A stretch of DNA of 64,000 nt from Thiopseudomonas acetoxidans (GTDB lineage: Bacteria > Pseudomonadota > Gammaproteobacteria > Pseudomonadales > Pseudomonadaceae). The translations under genes were made by a program, and so were the position numbers. The DNA lies in assembly GCF_030362935.1 (NCBI RefSeq), contig NZ_JAUCDY010000011.1, positions 1 to 64,000 on the forward strand, given 5' to 3'. Positions 27,243 to 35,845 of this stretch are shown here, one piece after another. Within the stretch, counting starts at the first letter, position 1. The number at the start of each line of letters is the position of its first letter. The notes under the pieces were generated by a model that was not told the origin of the DNA, did not search any database, and worked only from the letters and a program-made list of their open reading frames with translations.

Positions 27243-28433
27243 ATGCAAACCTATGACGTAATTATTATCGGCGCGGGTGCGGCAGGGCTAATGTGCGCGC
27301 AAACCGCTGCCCAGCGCGGACGCAGAGTGCTGGTGTTGGATCACGCCAATAAAGCCGGTAAAAAAATTTTGATGTCCGGTGGTGGGCGCTGCAATTTCAC
27401 TAATATGTACTGCAGTCCTGAGGATTTTATCAGTCGCAATACGCATTTTGTAAAATCAGCACTGGCGCGCTACACGCCATGGCACTTTATGGAACTTATT
27501 CATAAGCACGCTGTGGCTTACGAAGAAAAGCAGGCAGGACAGTTATTCTGCAGCAATAGCGCCAAAGATGTGCTGGCTATGTTGCTTGCCGAGTGCGAGC
27601 AAGCAGGCGTCACCCTTCAGCTAAAAACACGTATCGACAGCGTGCAGTATCAAGACAGCGACGGCTTCAAGTTAAAAACAAACGCTCATACCTATCAGTG
27701 CCAGTCTTTAGTGATTGCTACAGGAGGGTTGTCGATCCCGACCATGGGCGCAACCGGTTTTGGCTATCAAGTGGCGCAACAGTTTGGCCACAGCCTAGTG
27801 CCCACCCGTGCAGGATTAGTACCCTTTACCATTACCGATGAGAAACTCAAACAGCTCTGCACTGCGCTGGCCGGCAGCTCGATTAACAACTGCAGACTGA
27901 CTTGCAACGGGCATGAGTTTGTGGAGGATCTGCTTTTTACCCATCGCGGCTTAAGCGGACCGGTGGTGTTGCAGGCGTCCTTGTACTGGCAAACAGGTCA
28001 ACCTATTAGCCTTGACCTGTTAAACCGGCCCGATGCAGCGCAGTGGCTGTTAGAGCAGCAGCAACAACGCCCTAATATCGAACTTAAAACACTATTAGGT
28101 GAGCGCTTCACCAAAAAAATTGCGCAGCTTTTGACTGAGTTTTTCAACTTCAATAATCAATCTCTAAGAAATTACTCAGCCAGCCAACTAGAACACATCG
28201 CCCAGCAACTAAGCCATTGGTCACTGACACCAGCGGGCACTGAGGGCTACCGCACCGCAGAGGTCACACTGGGCGGAATCAATACCAATGAGGTGTCCTC
28301 CAAAACCATGGCTTCTAAATATCAAACTGACCTGTACTTTATCGGTGAAGTACTGGACGTTACCGGACACTTGGGCGGCTTTAATTTTCAATGGGCCTGG
28401 GCCAGCGGACATGCTGCTGGTTCTTGCGTCTAA
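27243..28433 (+). CDS. HI0933/YhiN-family FAD-dependent oxidoreductase
   Basis: 396 residues, standard length. The N-terminal dinucleotide fold is DVIIIGAGAAGLMCAQTAAQ with the second signature GKKILMSGGGRCNFTN, diagnostic for the family, and the C-terminal FAD contact is DVTGHLGGFNFQWAWASG. The physiological reaction of YhiN proteins is unknown; some gut homologues (BaiN) act on bile acids. Five bases from the upstream thioesterase gene. Confidence 0.93.
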   Translation: MQTYDVIIIGAGAAGLMCAQTAAQRGRRVLVLDHANKAGKKILMSGGGRCNFTNMYCSPEDFISRNTHFVKSALARYTPWHFMELIHKHAVAYEEKQAGQLFCSNSAKDVLAMLLAECEQAGVTLQLKTRIDSVQYQDSDGFKLKTNAHTYQCQSLVIATGGLSIPTMGATGFGYQVAQQFGHSLVPTRAGLVPFTITDEKLKQLCTALAGSSINNCRLTCNGHEFVEDLLFTHRGLSGPVVLQASLYWQTGQPISLDLLNRPDAAQWLLEQQQQRPNIELKTLLGERFTKKIAQLLTEFFNFNNQSLRNYSASQLEHIAQQLSHWSLTPAGTEGYRTAEVTLGGINTNEVSSKTMASKYQTDLYFIGEVLDVTGHLGGFNFQWAWASGHAAGSCV

Positions 28434-28540
28434 CAAAACCACAGCTGTTAGAAGTACACAGATACAATCTAACGGTTAAGTTTTGTTTAACTCTAAGGCA
28501 TACTGTGCACCCTTTAAATTTCAACAACTGAGAGACTAGT

Positions 28541-29383
28541 ATGCAACGTTTTCTAACCTTAGCCTTGGCATTGTTCATCGGCTTAAGTTTTAGTTTTGAT
28601 GCTGAAGCACGTCGCTTCGGTGGTGGCAAATCTTGGGGCGCACCGGCTAAACACCGCCCTGCCCAACAAAGACAACAGCAACAACAGCAACAACAGCAGC
28701 CCAAGCAGCAGCCCGGTCAAAAAGGCCCTGCCGCTGCGGGCAAAATGGGCTGGATGGGGCCGCTAGCAGGTTTAGCCGCTGGCGGTTTGCTGGCCTCCAT
28801 GTTCTTTGGCGACGGTTTTGAAGGCATACAAATGTTCGATATGCTAATTCTTGCCGCTATTGCGTTCTTCTTATTTAGATTTATTGCCTCCAGACGCCAG
28901 CCCAGCATGCAAACTGCTGGCGCAGGTCCGCAACCCATGCAGCGTGAAATGCCCAACAATCTGTTTGGCAGCAGCAACGCCCAGCCTCAACAGCAACCCG
29001 TTATGCAAGCGCCCAGCTGGTTTAATCAGCAGCGTTTTGTTGAGCAGGCTCGTGAGCATTTTATGCAGCTACAGCAATTATGGGATGCCAACGACTTTAG
29101 CCAAATCGCTGCATATCTAACCCCTGAAATGCGCACATTCTTGGAAAAAGAGCGCGCCAGCCTCGGTGATGGCTTTCAGTCCACCTATATTGAACAGCTC
29201 GAGGTTCAGCTAGACGGCATTGAAGAGCTGGAAGACTATACTGTAGCCACGCTTTCCTTCACTGGTGTGGCCAAAACTTCACGCTTTGATCAGGGTGAGC
29301 CTTTCCACGAAAGCTGGCGTATGGAACGCGCGCACGGTGACAACGAATCCTGGTTGATTGCCGGCATTCAGCAAAACAATTAA
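28541..29383 (+). CDS. Tim44-like domain membrane protein
   Basis: 280 residues. An N-terminal signal (MQRFLTLALALFIGLSFSFD) is followed by a Gln-rich stretch encoded by a CAA/CAG run (about 28664-28720), two membrane segments (about 68-88 and 95-110), and a C-terminal Tim44/MBA1-like domain (about 160-280, QAREHFMQLQQLWDANDFSQ). This is the conserved bacterial protein annotated in Pseudomonas as Tim44-like; its role, perhaps in membrane or respiratory protein handling, is unproven. The next gene starts 13 bases later. Confidence 0.85.
   Translation: MQRFLTLALALFIGLSFSFDAEARRFGGGKSWGAPAKHRPAQQRQQQQQQQQQPKQQPGQKGPAAAGKMGWMGPLAGLAAGGLLASMFFGDGFEGIQMFDMLILAAIAFFLFRFIASRRQPSMQTAGAGPQPMQREMPNNLFGSSNAQPQQQPVMQAPSWFNQQRFVEQAREHFMQLQQLWDANDFSQIAAYLTPEMRTFLEKERASLGDGFQSTYIEQLEVQLDGIEELEDYTVATLSFTGVAKTSRFDQGEPFHESWRMERAHGDNESWLIAGIQQNN
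28664..28720 (+). repeat. CAA/CAG glutamine-coding microsatellite
   Basis: Run of CAA and CAG codons inside the Tim44-like gene giving a stretch of about ten consecutive Gln plus flanking Gln. It is imperfect, so moderate slippage is possible without frame loss. Confidence 0.7.
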
Positions 29384-29395
29384 GGCGCATCCACT

Positions 29396-29812
29396 ATGGA
29401 AGAGGTACTCGATCTGCTACGCGAACACTGTGAAGATACCCCATACCCTATGGAGCTACCCACAGATGACGACTTGCTCGACATACAAGAACAGCTACTC
29501 ATTCATATTCCCTATGAGTTACGCGAATTCTTACTTAACGCTAGCGATATAGTACTTGGCAGCCTTGAGCCAGTTACCGCCAGTGACCCTGGTGCGCATA
29601 CCTATTTGCCAGAAGTCGCTTCACTGGCTTGGGAGCAAGGCTTACCGCGCTACCTTGTTCCCTTATGCCAACATGCTGACGGCTATTACGCTGTGCAGCC
29701 TGATGGTGAAGTCGTTAATTGGGACTCTAACGGGCAAGACTTTTCCGATGAGTCCTGGGAAACCGTCTGGGATTGGGCGCACGACTGCTGGCTAGCAACC
29801 GTGCAAAGCTAA
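29396..29812 (+). CDS. SMI1/KNR4 (SUKH-type) domain protein
   Basis: 138 residues. The core has IPYELREFLLNASDIVLGSLEP, then YLVPLCQHADGYYAVQPDGEVVNWD, the helical entry and strand pattern of SMI1/KNR4 proteins. In bacteria this superfamily includes many immunity proteins against contact-dependent toxins, but housekeeping members exist and this one is in a stable core setting 13 bases after the Tim44-like gene with no toxin nearby. No immunity role is claimed. Confidence 0.75.
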   Translation: MEEVLDLLREHCEDTPYPMELPTDDDLLDIQEQLLIHIPYELREFLLNASDIVLGSLEPVTASDPGAHTYLPEVASLAWEQGLPRYLVPLCQHADGYYAVQPDGEVVNWDSNGQDFSDESWETVWDWAHDCWLATVQS

Positions 29813-29862
29813 ACTTTAGCTGTAAGCTGTATTGCACGCACCACTTAAATAATGAGAAACGC

Positions 29863-30345
29863 ATGAAACCTGGTTCTCCTAGTCTATCCATGACCGTGTT
29901 GATGACCCCTGACATGGCCAATTTTTCCGGCAATGTGCATGGCGGCACAGTGCTTAAGTATCTTGACGAAGTGGCCTATGCCTGCGCCAGTCGTTACGCC
30001 GGTATCTATGTCGTAACCCTGTCTGTTGACCAAGTGACTTTCCGCCAACCTATCCATGTAGGCGAGTTAGTCACCTTTTTAGCCTCCGTCAATTACACTG
30101 GCCGCACATCCATGGAAGTGGGCATCAAGGTAATTACCGAAAATATCCGCACTCAAGTAGTACGTCATACCAATAGTTGTTTTTTTACTATGGTGGCCGT
30201 GGATGAGCAGGGAAAACCCACTGATGTGCCTGTGTTTACAGCCAAAACAGCAGAAGAGATACGTCGCTACAATAACGCCGTTGAGCGCCGTGCTATCCGT
30301 GCGGAGTTAGCCGAACGTTACGAGGCATTAAAATCCAGCCCTTAA
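29863..30345 (+). CDS. Acyl-CoA thioesterase, YciA/hot-dog type
   Basis: 160 residues from the ATG at 29863 (GAGA 7 bases upstream); a frame extending to 29773 would overlap the preceding gene. The hot-dog signature is clear: TPDMANFSGNVHGGTVLKYLDE with the active-site Asn/His/Gly turn, and the later RTSMEVGIKV. Family enzymes hydrolyse medium and long acyl-CoA esters. A good terminator follows. Confidence 0.9.
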   Translation: MKPGSPSLSMTVLMTPDMANFSGNVHGGTVLKYLDEVAYACASRYAGIYVVTLSVDQVTFRQPIHVGELVTFLASVNYTGRTSMEVGIKVITENIRTQVVRHTNSCFFTMVAVDEQGKPTDVPVFTAKTAEEIRRYNNAVERRAIRAELAERYEALKSSP

Positions 30346-30352
30346 ACACAAC

Positions 30353-30386
30353 AAAGCCAGTCCGCTTTTATCAATGGACTGGCTTT
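30353..30386 (+). terminator. Terminator after the acyl-CoA thioesterase gene
   Basis: AAAGCCAGTCC (30353-30363) / GGACTGGCTTT (30376-30386), an 11-bp perfect stem with a 12-base loop. The T-run is short. Confidence 0.75.
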
Positions 30387-30435
30387 AGTCTTACCGATAG
30401 TTATAAACGTTTAGTCTTACCGATAGTTATAAACG
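30384..30435. repeat. 26-bp perfect tandem duplication
   Basis: TTTAGTCTTACCGATAGTTA followed by TAAACG occurs twice back to back, at 30384-30409 and 30410-30435. It sits between the terminator and the end of the sutA-like gene. It does not code for anything visible. Confidence 0.9.
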
Positions 30436-30440
30436 CTAAT

Positions 30441-30722
30441 TTAGTCGGAACTTACTTCTTGTATTTTCCCACCGCGCGCTAAAAAAGCTTCCATAGCCTG
30501 CGCCAGCGCATCACGCTCTTTTTTCTTAGCTTCTAAAGAGGGTAAGTCTTCATACACTGGGGCTTTGCTTTTAACAGGCGGCGCGTCATACCCCTCATCA
30601 TCACTTTCTACCACCTCATCTGCGATAGCTGCATCGTCCTCTACTTCCGCAACTTCATCCAACGAAATATCGTCAGTTTCTTCAGTGTCTAAGTCTTCGT
30701 CTTCTATATCATCTTCGAACAT
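30441..30722 (-). CDS. sutA: SutA-like acidic RNA polymerase-binding protein, short C-terminus
   Basis: 93 residues. The first half is extremely acidic (DDIEDEDLDTEETDDISLDE). The second half, DLPSLEAKKKERDALAQAME followed by AFLARGGKIQEV, matches the conserved helix of SutA, the P. aeruginosa protein that binds RNA polymerase and supports transcription in slow-growing cells. The P. aeruginosa protein has a further flexible tail after this point; here the chain ends four residues later, right beside a 26-bp tandem duplication. It lies downstream of glnK. GAGG lies about 9 bases before the ATG. Naming is from recalled similarity. Confidence 0.75.
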   Translation of the reverse strand: MFEDDIEDEDLDTEETDDISLDEVAEVEDDAAIADEVVESDDEGYDAPPVKSKAPVYEDLPSLEAKKKERDALAQAMEAFLARGGKIQEVSSD

Positions 30723-30960
30723 TCCACCAACCTCAAATCAGCAAACAGTCAAAAAGTAACATGCTTATTTGGCGCGCATTTTAGTGCGCAATTTTCAAAT
30801 TTGCTACGATAAAAAATATCTTTTTTTGTGGCTATGCTTTGCTGATTTGAACACTGAAAAAAACAAGGCACAAGCGGTTAAGCATTGTGCCTTGGTTGTA
30901 CTTCAGCGACTGTTTGATAAAGCAGCTAGCGCAGCAACACAGCCCACTGCTTACGCGCCT

Positions 30961-31299
30961 TTAGATAGCGCTAACACCTGTTTCGCCAGTGCGGATTCGT
31001 ACAATCTGCTCTAGGCTGGTAACGAAAATTTTGCCATCACCGATTTTTCCGGTATTAGCTGCCTTACTGATAGTCTCAATCACCAAATCTAACTGCGACT
31101 GAGCAATAGCCACCTCAATTTTAACCTTGGGTAAGAAATCCACTACGTATTCAGCACCACGATAAAGCTCTGTGTGGCCTTTCTGACGACCAAAACCTTT
31201 TACTTCGGTAACTGTTATCCCTTGCACGCCTATTTCAGACAGCGCCTCGCGCACATCATCAAGTTTAAAAGGTTTGATTATTGCAGTGACCAATTTCAT
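30961..31299 (-). CDS. glnK: Nitrogen regulatory protein P-II
   Basis: 112 residues, the full length of the trimeric P-II family. Tyr51 in the T-loop (YRGAEYVVDF) is the uridylylation site, and TGKIGDGKIFV is the ATP-binding B-loop. P-II proteins sense 2-oxoglutarate and ATP/ADP and control glutamine synthetase, NtrB and the ammonium channel. In pseudomonads glnK is normally followed by amtB; here the next gene is the sutA-like one 238 bases away. It is divergent from ubiK, and I found no convincing sigma-54 promoter in the shared 220 bases. Confidence 0.95.
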   Translation of the reverse strand: MKLVTAIIKPFKLDDVREALSEIGVQGITVTEVKGFGRQKGHTELYRGAEYVVDFLPKVKIEVAIAQSQLDLVIETISKAANTGKIGDGKIFVTSLEQIVRIRTGETGVSAI

Positions 31300-31519
31300 A
31301 CTGTTCTCCCATGGACTGATTTGCCCTAATTAGTGAGTAGAGCTTGAGCAAACCTGAAAATGCTATTCATGGCTTAATAGTCTAAGCCGCGAAACAGATT
31401 TTGTAACCCGTTTTAATAAATCTTTGCGCTATAGTCGCGAATTATGTTTTTTGCTAGCCAGCATTAGTTTTAAAGCGTGCTAAAATTAGCTTAGATATTT
31501 TATCAATTAAGGATTATTT

Positions 31520-31783
31520 ATGCTGCCGCCCAAAGCCTTTCTGGACACCCTAAGCGAACAAGCAACGCGTTTACTCAGTCAAGAAAGTCCTATTGCACCT
31601 GCCGAGTTAGAAAAACAACTAAAAGCCTTGCTGCAAAGTGCTTTTAGCAAACTTGATCTGGTCAGTCGTGAAGAGTTTGAAGGTCAAATGCTGGTACTGG
31701 CGCGTACGCGTAAGCGCTTGGAAGCGCTCGAAAAACAGGTACAGGCTCTTGAGCAACAACTGGAGCAAAATCCAGCCCAGTAG
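31520..31783 (+). CDS. ubiK: Ubiquinone biosynthesis accessory factor
   Basis: 87 residues, the YqiC/BMFP family. The C-terminal half is a coiled coil (VSREEFEGQMLVLARTRKRL, then EALEKQVQALEQQLEQ) that drives trimer formation. UbiK partners UbiJ in the soluble Ubi complex for aerobic ubiquinone synthesis. The glnK-ubiK-comM order is typical for pseudomonads. Confidence 0.9.
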   Translation: MLPPKAFLDTLSEQATRLLSQESPIAPAELEKQLKALLQSAFSKLDLVSREEFEGQMLVLARTRKRLEALEKQVQALEQQLEQNPAQ

Positions 31784-31822
31784 CACTAACAAAAGCCACA
31801 AGTCATAGCTCAAGGAGGAACT

Positions 31823-33322
31823 ATGTCCATCGCCATCATCAATAGCCGTGCGCAAATTGGCGTCGAAGCACCACCTGTACATGTAGAAGTCCATCTAAGT
31901 AACGGTATGCCCTCCTTCACCTTGGTGGGCCTGCCTGAAACTGCTGTGCGCGAAAGTAAGGATCGGGTGAGAAGCGCCTTACTAACCAGCGGACTGAGCT
32001 TTCCTTATAAAAGAATTACCCTAAGCCTTGCACCCGCCGACCTACCCAAAGACGGTGCTCGCTTTGATCTGGCCATTGCTTTGGGACTTCTAGCTGCCAG
32101 CGGTCAAATTCCTGTCAACACCCTACCCGTGCTTGAATGCATTGGCGAGCTGGGTTTATCCGGTGATATTCGCCCAGTGCGTGGTGTGCTTCCGGCTGCT
32201 TTAGCCGCACGTCAAGCCCAGCGTAGTTTAATTGTGCCCCGCGCCAATGCCGAGGAAGCCAGTTTAGTCTCCGGTCTAACCATCTATGCCGTTGATCATA
32301 TCCTGCAGCTGGTTCATCACTTTACCCAACAACAACCCCTTGAACCCTACCGTAGCAACGGTCTAACCGATAGCTGCCCACCCTACCCTGATTTACAAGA
32401 AGTTCAGGGGCAAGAAGCCGCTAAGCGCGCGTTGATTGTGGCAGCGGCTGGCATGCATAATTTATTGCTCAGCGGCCAGCCCGGCACTGGGAAAACCATG
32501 CTCGCCAGTCGCTTGCCGGGGTTACTGCCTATGCTGACCGAAGCCGAAGCCCTAGAAGTAGCTGCCGTACAGTCTGTGGTCAGTTTACAAAGCTTGACCC
32601 ATTGGCCGCAACGCCCATTTAGACAACCACACCACAGCGCCTCTGGACCTGCGTTGGTTGGCGGTGGCAGTAAACCACAACCCGGAGAAATTACCTTAGC
32701 GCATCAAGGTGTGCTTTTTTTAGATGAGCTGCCAGAGTTTGATCGCAAGGTGCTTGAAGTACTCCGCGAGCCGCTGGAAGCAGGTCACATTGTGATTGCA
32801 CGTGCCAATGGACGGCTGAAGTTTCCCGCACGCTTTCAACTGGTAGCGGCGATGAATCCCTGTCCATGCGGCTATCTAGGCGACCCCGATGGGCGCTGTC
32901 GCTGCACGCCAGAGCTAATTGCGCGCTATCGCCATAAATTATCAGGGCCGCTGCTAGACCGCATTGATCTGCACGTCAGCATGGCGCGTGAACCCACTTC
33001 ACTTATGCCGCAGCAGAGCAAGTCAGGTATAACCAGCCAAGAAGCTGCAGCTATAGTCAGTCAGGCTCGGCAAATACAACTTAAGCGTCAAGGCAGCACT
33101 AACAGTCAACTCGCGACAAACTCGCTACACCAGTTTTGTACTTTGGCAGAAGCCGATCGAATTTGGTTAGAGCAGGCTTGCGAGCGGCTTAAGCTGTCCC
33201 TGCGCGCCAGCCACAGAGTGCTGAAAGTGGCACGCACACTGGCTGATTTAGATGCACAAGAGATAATAGGCAAACACCACTTAGCCGAAGCATTGCAGTA
33301 TCGCTTTCAGAACATCAATTAA
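31823..33322 (+). CDS. comM: YifB/ComM-family Mg-chelatase-like AAA+ ATPase
   Basis: 499 residues. It has an N-terminal Lon-substrate-like domain, then the AAA+ core with Walker A GQPGTGKTML, Walker B GVLFLDELPEF and the zinc-like CPCGYLGDPDGRCRC stretch. ComM is a hexameric helicase promoting branch migration of donor DNA during natural transformation. An AAGGAGG-type ribosome site precedes it. Its stop overlaps the stop of the convergent SCP2-like gene in a shared TTAA. Confidence 0.95.
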   Translation: MSIAIINSRAQIGVEAPPVHVEVHLSNGMPSFTLVGLPETAVRESKDRVRSALLTSGLSFPYKRITLSLAPADLPKDGARFDLAIALGLLAASGQIPVNTLPVLECIGELGLSGDIRPVRGVLPAALAARQAQRSLIVPRANAEEASLVSGLTIYAVDHILQLVHHFTQQQPLEPYRSNGLTDSCPPYPDLQEVQGQEAAKRALIVAAAGMHNLLLSGQPGTGKTMLASRLPGLLPMLTEAEALEVAAVQSVVSLQSLTHWPQRPFRQPHHSASGPALVGGGSKPQPGEITLAHQGVLFLDELPEFDRKVLEVLREPLEAGHIVIARANGRLKFPARFQLVAAMNPCPCGYLGDPDGRCRCTPELIARYRHKLSGPLLDRIDLHVSMAREPTSLMPQQSKSGITSQEAAAIVSQARQIQLKRQGSTNSQLATNSLHQFCTLAEADRIWLEQACERLKLSLRASHRVLKVARTLADLDAQEIIGKHHLAEALQYRFQNIN

Positions 33323-33714
33323 TTATTTGTTTTTAGTTGAGTCTTTGTTTTTTTAGGCATGACATACTTAAACAAGCCCTGAAACCACAGCACCTTGGCC
33401 GTATCACCGGTAATTTTTATATCTTTATTTTGGATGCCCTGCATAAAAGCAAGCTGCTTGTTTTTTGCCGTCATCACCGAGTAACCGAAGCTGGCATCAC
33501 GAAAACTCATAACAAAAATAGGCGATGCCGTAGTTCCTGAATGACTGCTTATACGCTCATTTTGCACATGAAAGCTACGGGCTACCTTGCCATCCATTGT
33601 CTGCAAACTAAAGCTTAGCTCTTTGTCGGCCAGCTGTTGCTGTAATTGCGGATTAACCTTACTTGCCTTGCTCAGCATGCGTGCAATCATCCACAGTAGA
33701 AAACGAAATTTCAT
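33319..33714 (-). CDS. Conserved protein, SCP2-like fold
   Basis: 131 residues. An N-terminal amphipathic segment (MKFRFLLWMIARML) is followed by a domain with the strand pattern and FGYSVMTAKNKQLAFMQGIQ / KDIKITGDTAKVLWF typical of SCP2-type lipid-binding proteins. Function unknown. Its ribosome site is a run of eight G (33721-33728) 6 bases before the ATG, which is unusual. It overlaps the comM stop by four bases. Confidence 0.65.
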   Translation of the reverse strand: MKFRFLLWMIARMLSKASKVNPQLQQQLADKELSFSLQTMDGKVARSFHVQNERISSHSGTTASPIFVMSFRDASFGYSVMTAKNKQLAFMQGIQNKDIKITGDTAKVLWFQGLFKYVMPKKTKTQLKTNN

Positions 33715-33765
33715 TTTTATCCCCCCCCAGGATTTTTCTTAATTTATTTATTATTATGCGTAAAA

Positions 33766-33797
33766 AACGCACAACCAGCTCTCACCAATTGTGCGTT
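33766..33797 (-). terminator. Terminator of the HU gene
   Basis: AACGCACAA (33766-33774) / TTGTGCGTT (33789-33797); on the minus strand it is followed by TTTTTTA. About 40 bases after the HU stop. Confidence 0.85.
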
Positions 33798-33837
33798 AAT
33801 TCTGAGTATATCGAAGCAAATACACTCAATAATTCTG

Positions 33838-34113
33838 CTACGAGTTTACTGCATCCTTCAACTGCTTACCTGCTTTAAATGCTACGGTGTTACTCGCACT
33901 TATTTGCATCTCAGCGCCTGTTTGCGGGTTTTTACCAGTACGTGCACCGCGATGGCGCTGGGAAAAACTGCCAAAACCAACCAAACTTACTGTGTCATTT
34001 TTCTCCATAGCCACAGTAATTTCATCAAGAATTGCATTTAATACTCTGCCAGCCTGTTGTTTAGTCAAGCCCGCTTTATCAGCTATAGCTGAAACCAACT
34101 CCGGTTTACGCAT
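33838..34113 (-). CDS. HU-family nucleoid DNA-binding protein
   Basis: 91 residues, the normal HU size. MRKPELVSAIADKAGLTKQQ starts the helical dimer base; GFGSFSQRHRGARTGKNPQTG carries the conserved GFGxF and the DNA-intercalating arm with Arg-x-Gly-x-Asn-Pro. It bends DNA and organises the nucleoid. It has a terminator of its own and is divergent from ubiC, as the HU gene near ubiCA in pseudomonads. Confidence 0.95.
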   Translation of the reverse strand: MRKPELVSAIADKAGLTKQQAGRVLNAILDEITVAMEKNDTVSLVGFGSFSQRHRGARTGKNPQTGAEMQISASNTVAFKAGKQLKDAVNS

Positions 34114-34379
34114 GTTAAGCCTCTTAATTTGCCCTATTGTACCTATTGTATAAACAGCAAATGCTTTGTCCTATTCAACTCACCCAACAAAGCCTTTGCC
34201 GTAGGGGGCTAAGAATGACATGAGCCGTCAACAGAGGCTAGAGCCTTTCTTTGCTTTGAATCAAGAATCTTGTACATAAACCAAGTGGCCTGCCATCGGC
34301 AATTTTGACAGCCATGCAGAACTAAAAAACCATTGACCAACGTGTTAAGATTGGCGCTTTGCAAAACAAGATAGTTATC

Positions 34380-34934
34380 GTGAGTACTCCAATAAACACA
34401 GCGCTAACCTGGCATTCCCAGCCACAATCAGAACCTCTAGTTAACGACTGGTTGTTTAATCAAGACTCTTTAACTCAGCGTCTAATACAACTCAGCCACA
34501 ATAATTTTAGCGTTTTACCCCTTAATGAAGGCTGGCAAAGGCTGCGCGCTGATGAGTGTGCTGCTCTAGGCTGTCCCGAGCAAAGCAGCGGCTGGGTAAG
34601 AGAGGTTTTTTTGCGCGGCAAGCAACAGCCCTGGGTGTATGCACGCAGCGTCGCCAGCCAAGCTTCGCTACAAGAGTCTGATTTTGACCTAGCCTGTTTA
34701 GGTACGCGCTCCTTAGGAGAACTGTTATTTAGCGATCAGGCCTTTGAGCGTGGCGTTATTGAAATCTGCCAATTAACGCCTAAAATCCTACCCGATACGC
34801 TGTTGCCTTTTACCAGCGACGCAAGCACACTTTGGGCGCGCCGTTCTTGCTTTAGCAAAGAGCCGCTTAAAATTTTAGTCGCCGAAGCTTTTTTACCTGC
34901 ATTCTGGCAACACTTAGCCACTCATAAACACTAG
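34380..34934 (+). CDS. ubiC: Chorismate lyase
   Basis: 184 residues from a GTG at 34380; a TTG at 34359 would add seven residues and neither has a strong ribosome site, so the start is uncertain. It removes pyruvate from chorismate to make 4-hydroxybenzoate, the first step of ubiquinone synthesis. The conserved REVFLRG and FERGVIEICQLTPKILP (near the product-binding Glu) are present. ubiA follows 9 bases downstream. Confidence 0.9.
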   Translation: MSTPINTALTWHSQPQSEPLVNDWLFNQDSLTQRLIQLSHNNFSVLPLNEGWQRLRADECAALGCPEQSSGWVREVFLRGKQQPWVYARSVASQASLQESDFDLACLGTRSLGELLFSDQAFERGVIEICQLTPKILPDTLLPFTSDASTLWARRSCFSKEPLKILVAEAFLPAFWQHLATHKH

Positions 34935-34943
34935 CCTATTGTT

Positions 34944-35840
34944 ATGTATTTAAAGATTTTGCGTTCAGCTAATGCGATTCATCCACGGGCATGGGATTTT
35001 ATTCAACTCATGCGCTGGGATCGGCCTATAGGCATTTACCTGTTACTTTGGCCAACGCTTTGGTCGTTATGGATTGCCGGACAAGGCTCACCCAGCCTTA
35101 ACAATGTGGTTATTTTTGTACTAGGCGTCATTTTAATGCGCTCTGCGGGTTGCGCTATCAATGATTTCGCGGATCGAAAAATTGATGGCCACATCTCGCG
35201 CACCAAAGAACGCCCCTTAGCAACTGGACGCGTTAAACCCAAGGAAGCGTTAATTACCTTCACGATTTTAATCAGCCTAAGCTTCGGCTTGGTCTTGCTG
35301 ACCAACCAACTGACCTTTTACTGGGCTTTTTTAGCAGTCTTTTTGGCGGCACTCTATCCCTTTACCAAGCGCTATACCTACTACCCACAGCTGTTTTTAG
35401 GCGCGGCGTATTCGTGCAGTATTATTCTTGCCTTCACCGCACAAGCAGGCGATCTACCTAAAGAAGTCTGGCTGATTTATATCGCTAACCTGCTGTGGAC
35501 CATCGCTTACGATACCTACTACGCCATGAGTGATAGAGAAGACGATCTGAAAATCGGGGTTAAGTCGACGGCTATTGTTTTCGGTGATGCGGACCGTGTC
35601 ATTATTCTCACACTGCAAGTTTGTGCACTGCTGTGCTTAGTCTTAGTGGGGCAGAATTTTGCGTTGGGAATATATTTTTATATTGGTTTGCTGGCCGCTG
35701 CTGCATGCTTTACGTGGGAGTTTTATTCCACGCGCGAGCGCGACGCGCAGTCGTCACTTAAGGCGTTTTTGCACAACCATTGGGCTGGGCTGGCTATTTT
35801 CCTAGGGATAGTCACCGACTATGCTTTAGCCAGTGTGTAG
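34944..35840 (+). CDS. ubiA: 4-Hydroxybenzoate octaprenyltransferase
   Basis: 298 residues with eight to nine membrane helices. Both Asp-rich motifs for prenyl diphosphate binding are present: NDFADRKIDGHISRTKERPL and YDTYYAMSDREDD. It prenylates 4-hydroxybenzoate in the inner membrane. Operon with ubiC. It ends 5 bases from a convergent response regulator gene. Confidence 0.96.
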   Translation: MYLKILRSANAIHPRAWDFIQLMRWDRPIGIYLLLWPTLWSLWIAGQGSPSLNNVVIFVLGVILMRSAGCAINDFADRKIDGHISRTKERPLATGRVKPKEALITFTILISLSFGLVLLTNQLTFYWAFLAVFLAALYPFTKRYTYYPQLFLGAAYSCSIILAFTAQAGDLPKEVWLIYIANLLWTIAYDTYYAMSDREDDLKIGVKSTAIVFGDADRVIILTLQVCALLCLVLVGQNFALGIYFYIGLLAAAACFTWEFYSTRERDAQSSLKAFLHNHWAGLAIFLGIVTDYALASV

Positions 35841-35845
35841 TGGCG

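Noticed and set aside
30769..31014. 81-codon plus-strand frame between sutA-like and glnK genes
   Set aside because: No ribosome site, overlaps the end of glnK antisense, no recognisable sequence.
31300..31519. Sigma-54 promoter for glnK
   Set aside because: No GG-N10-GC pair in the right orientation with reasonable flanks.
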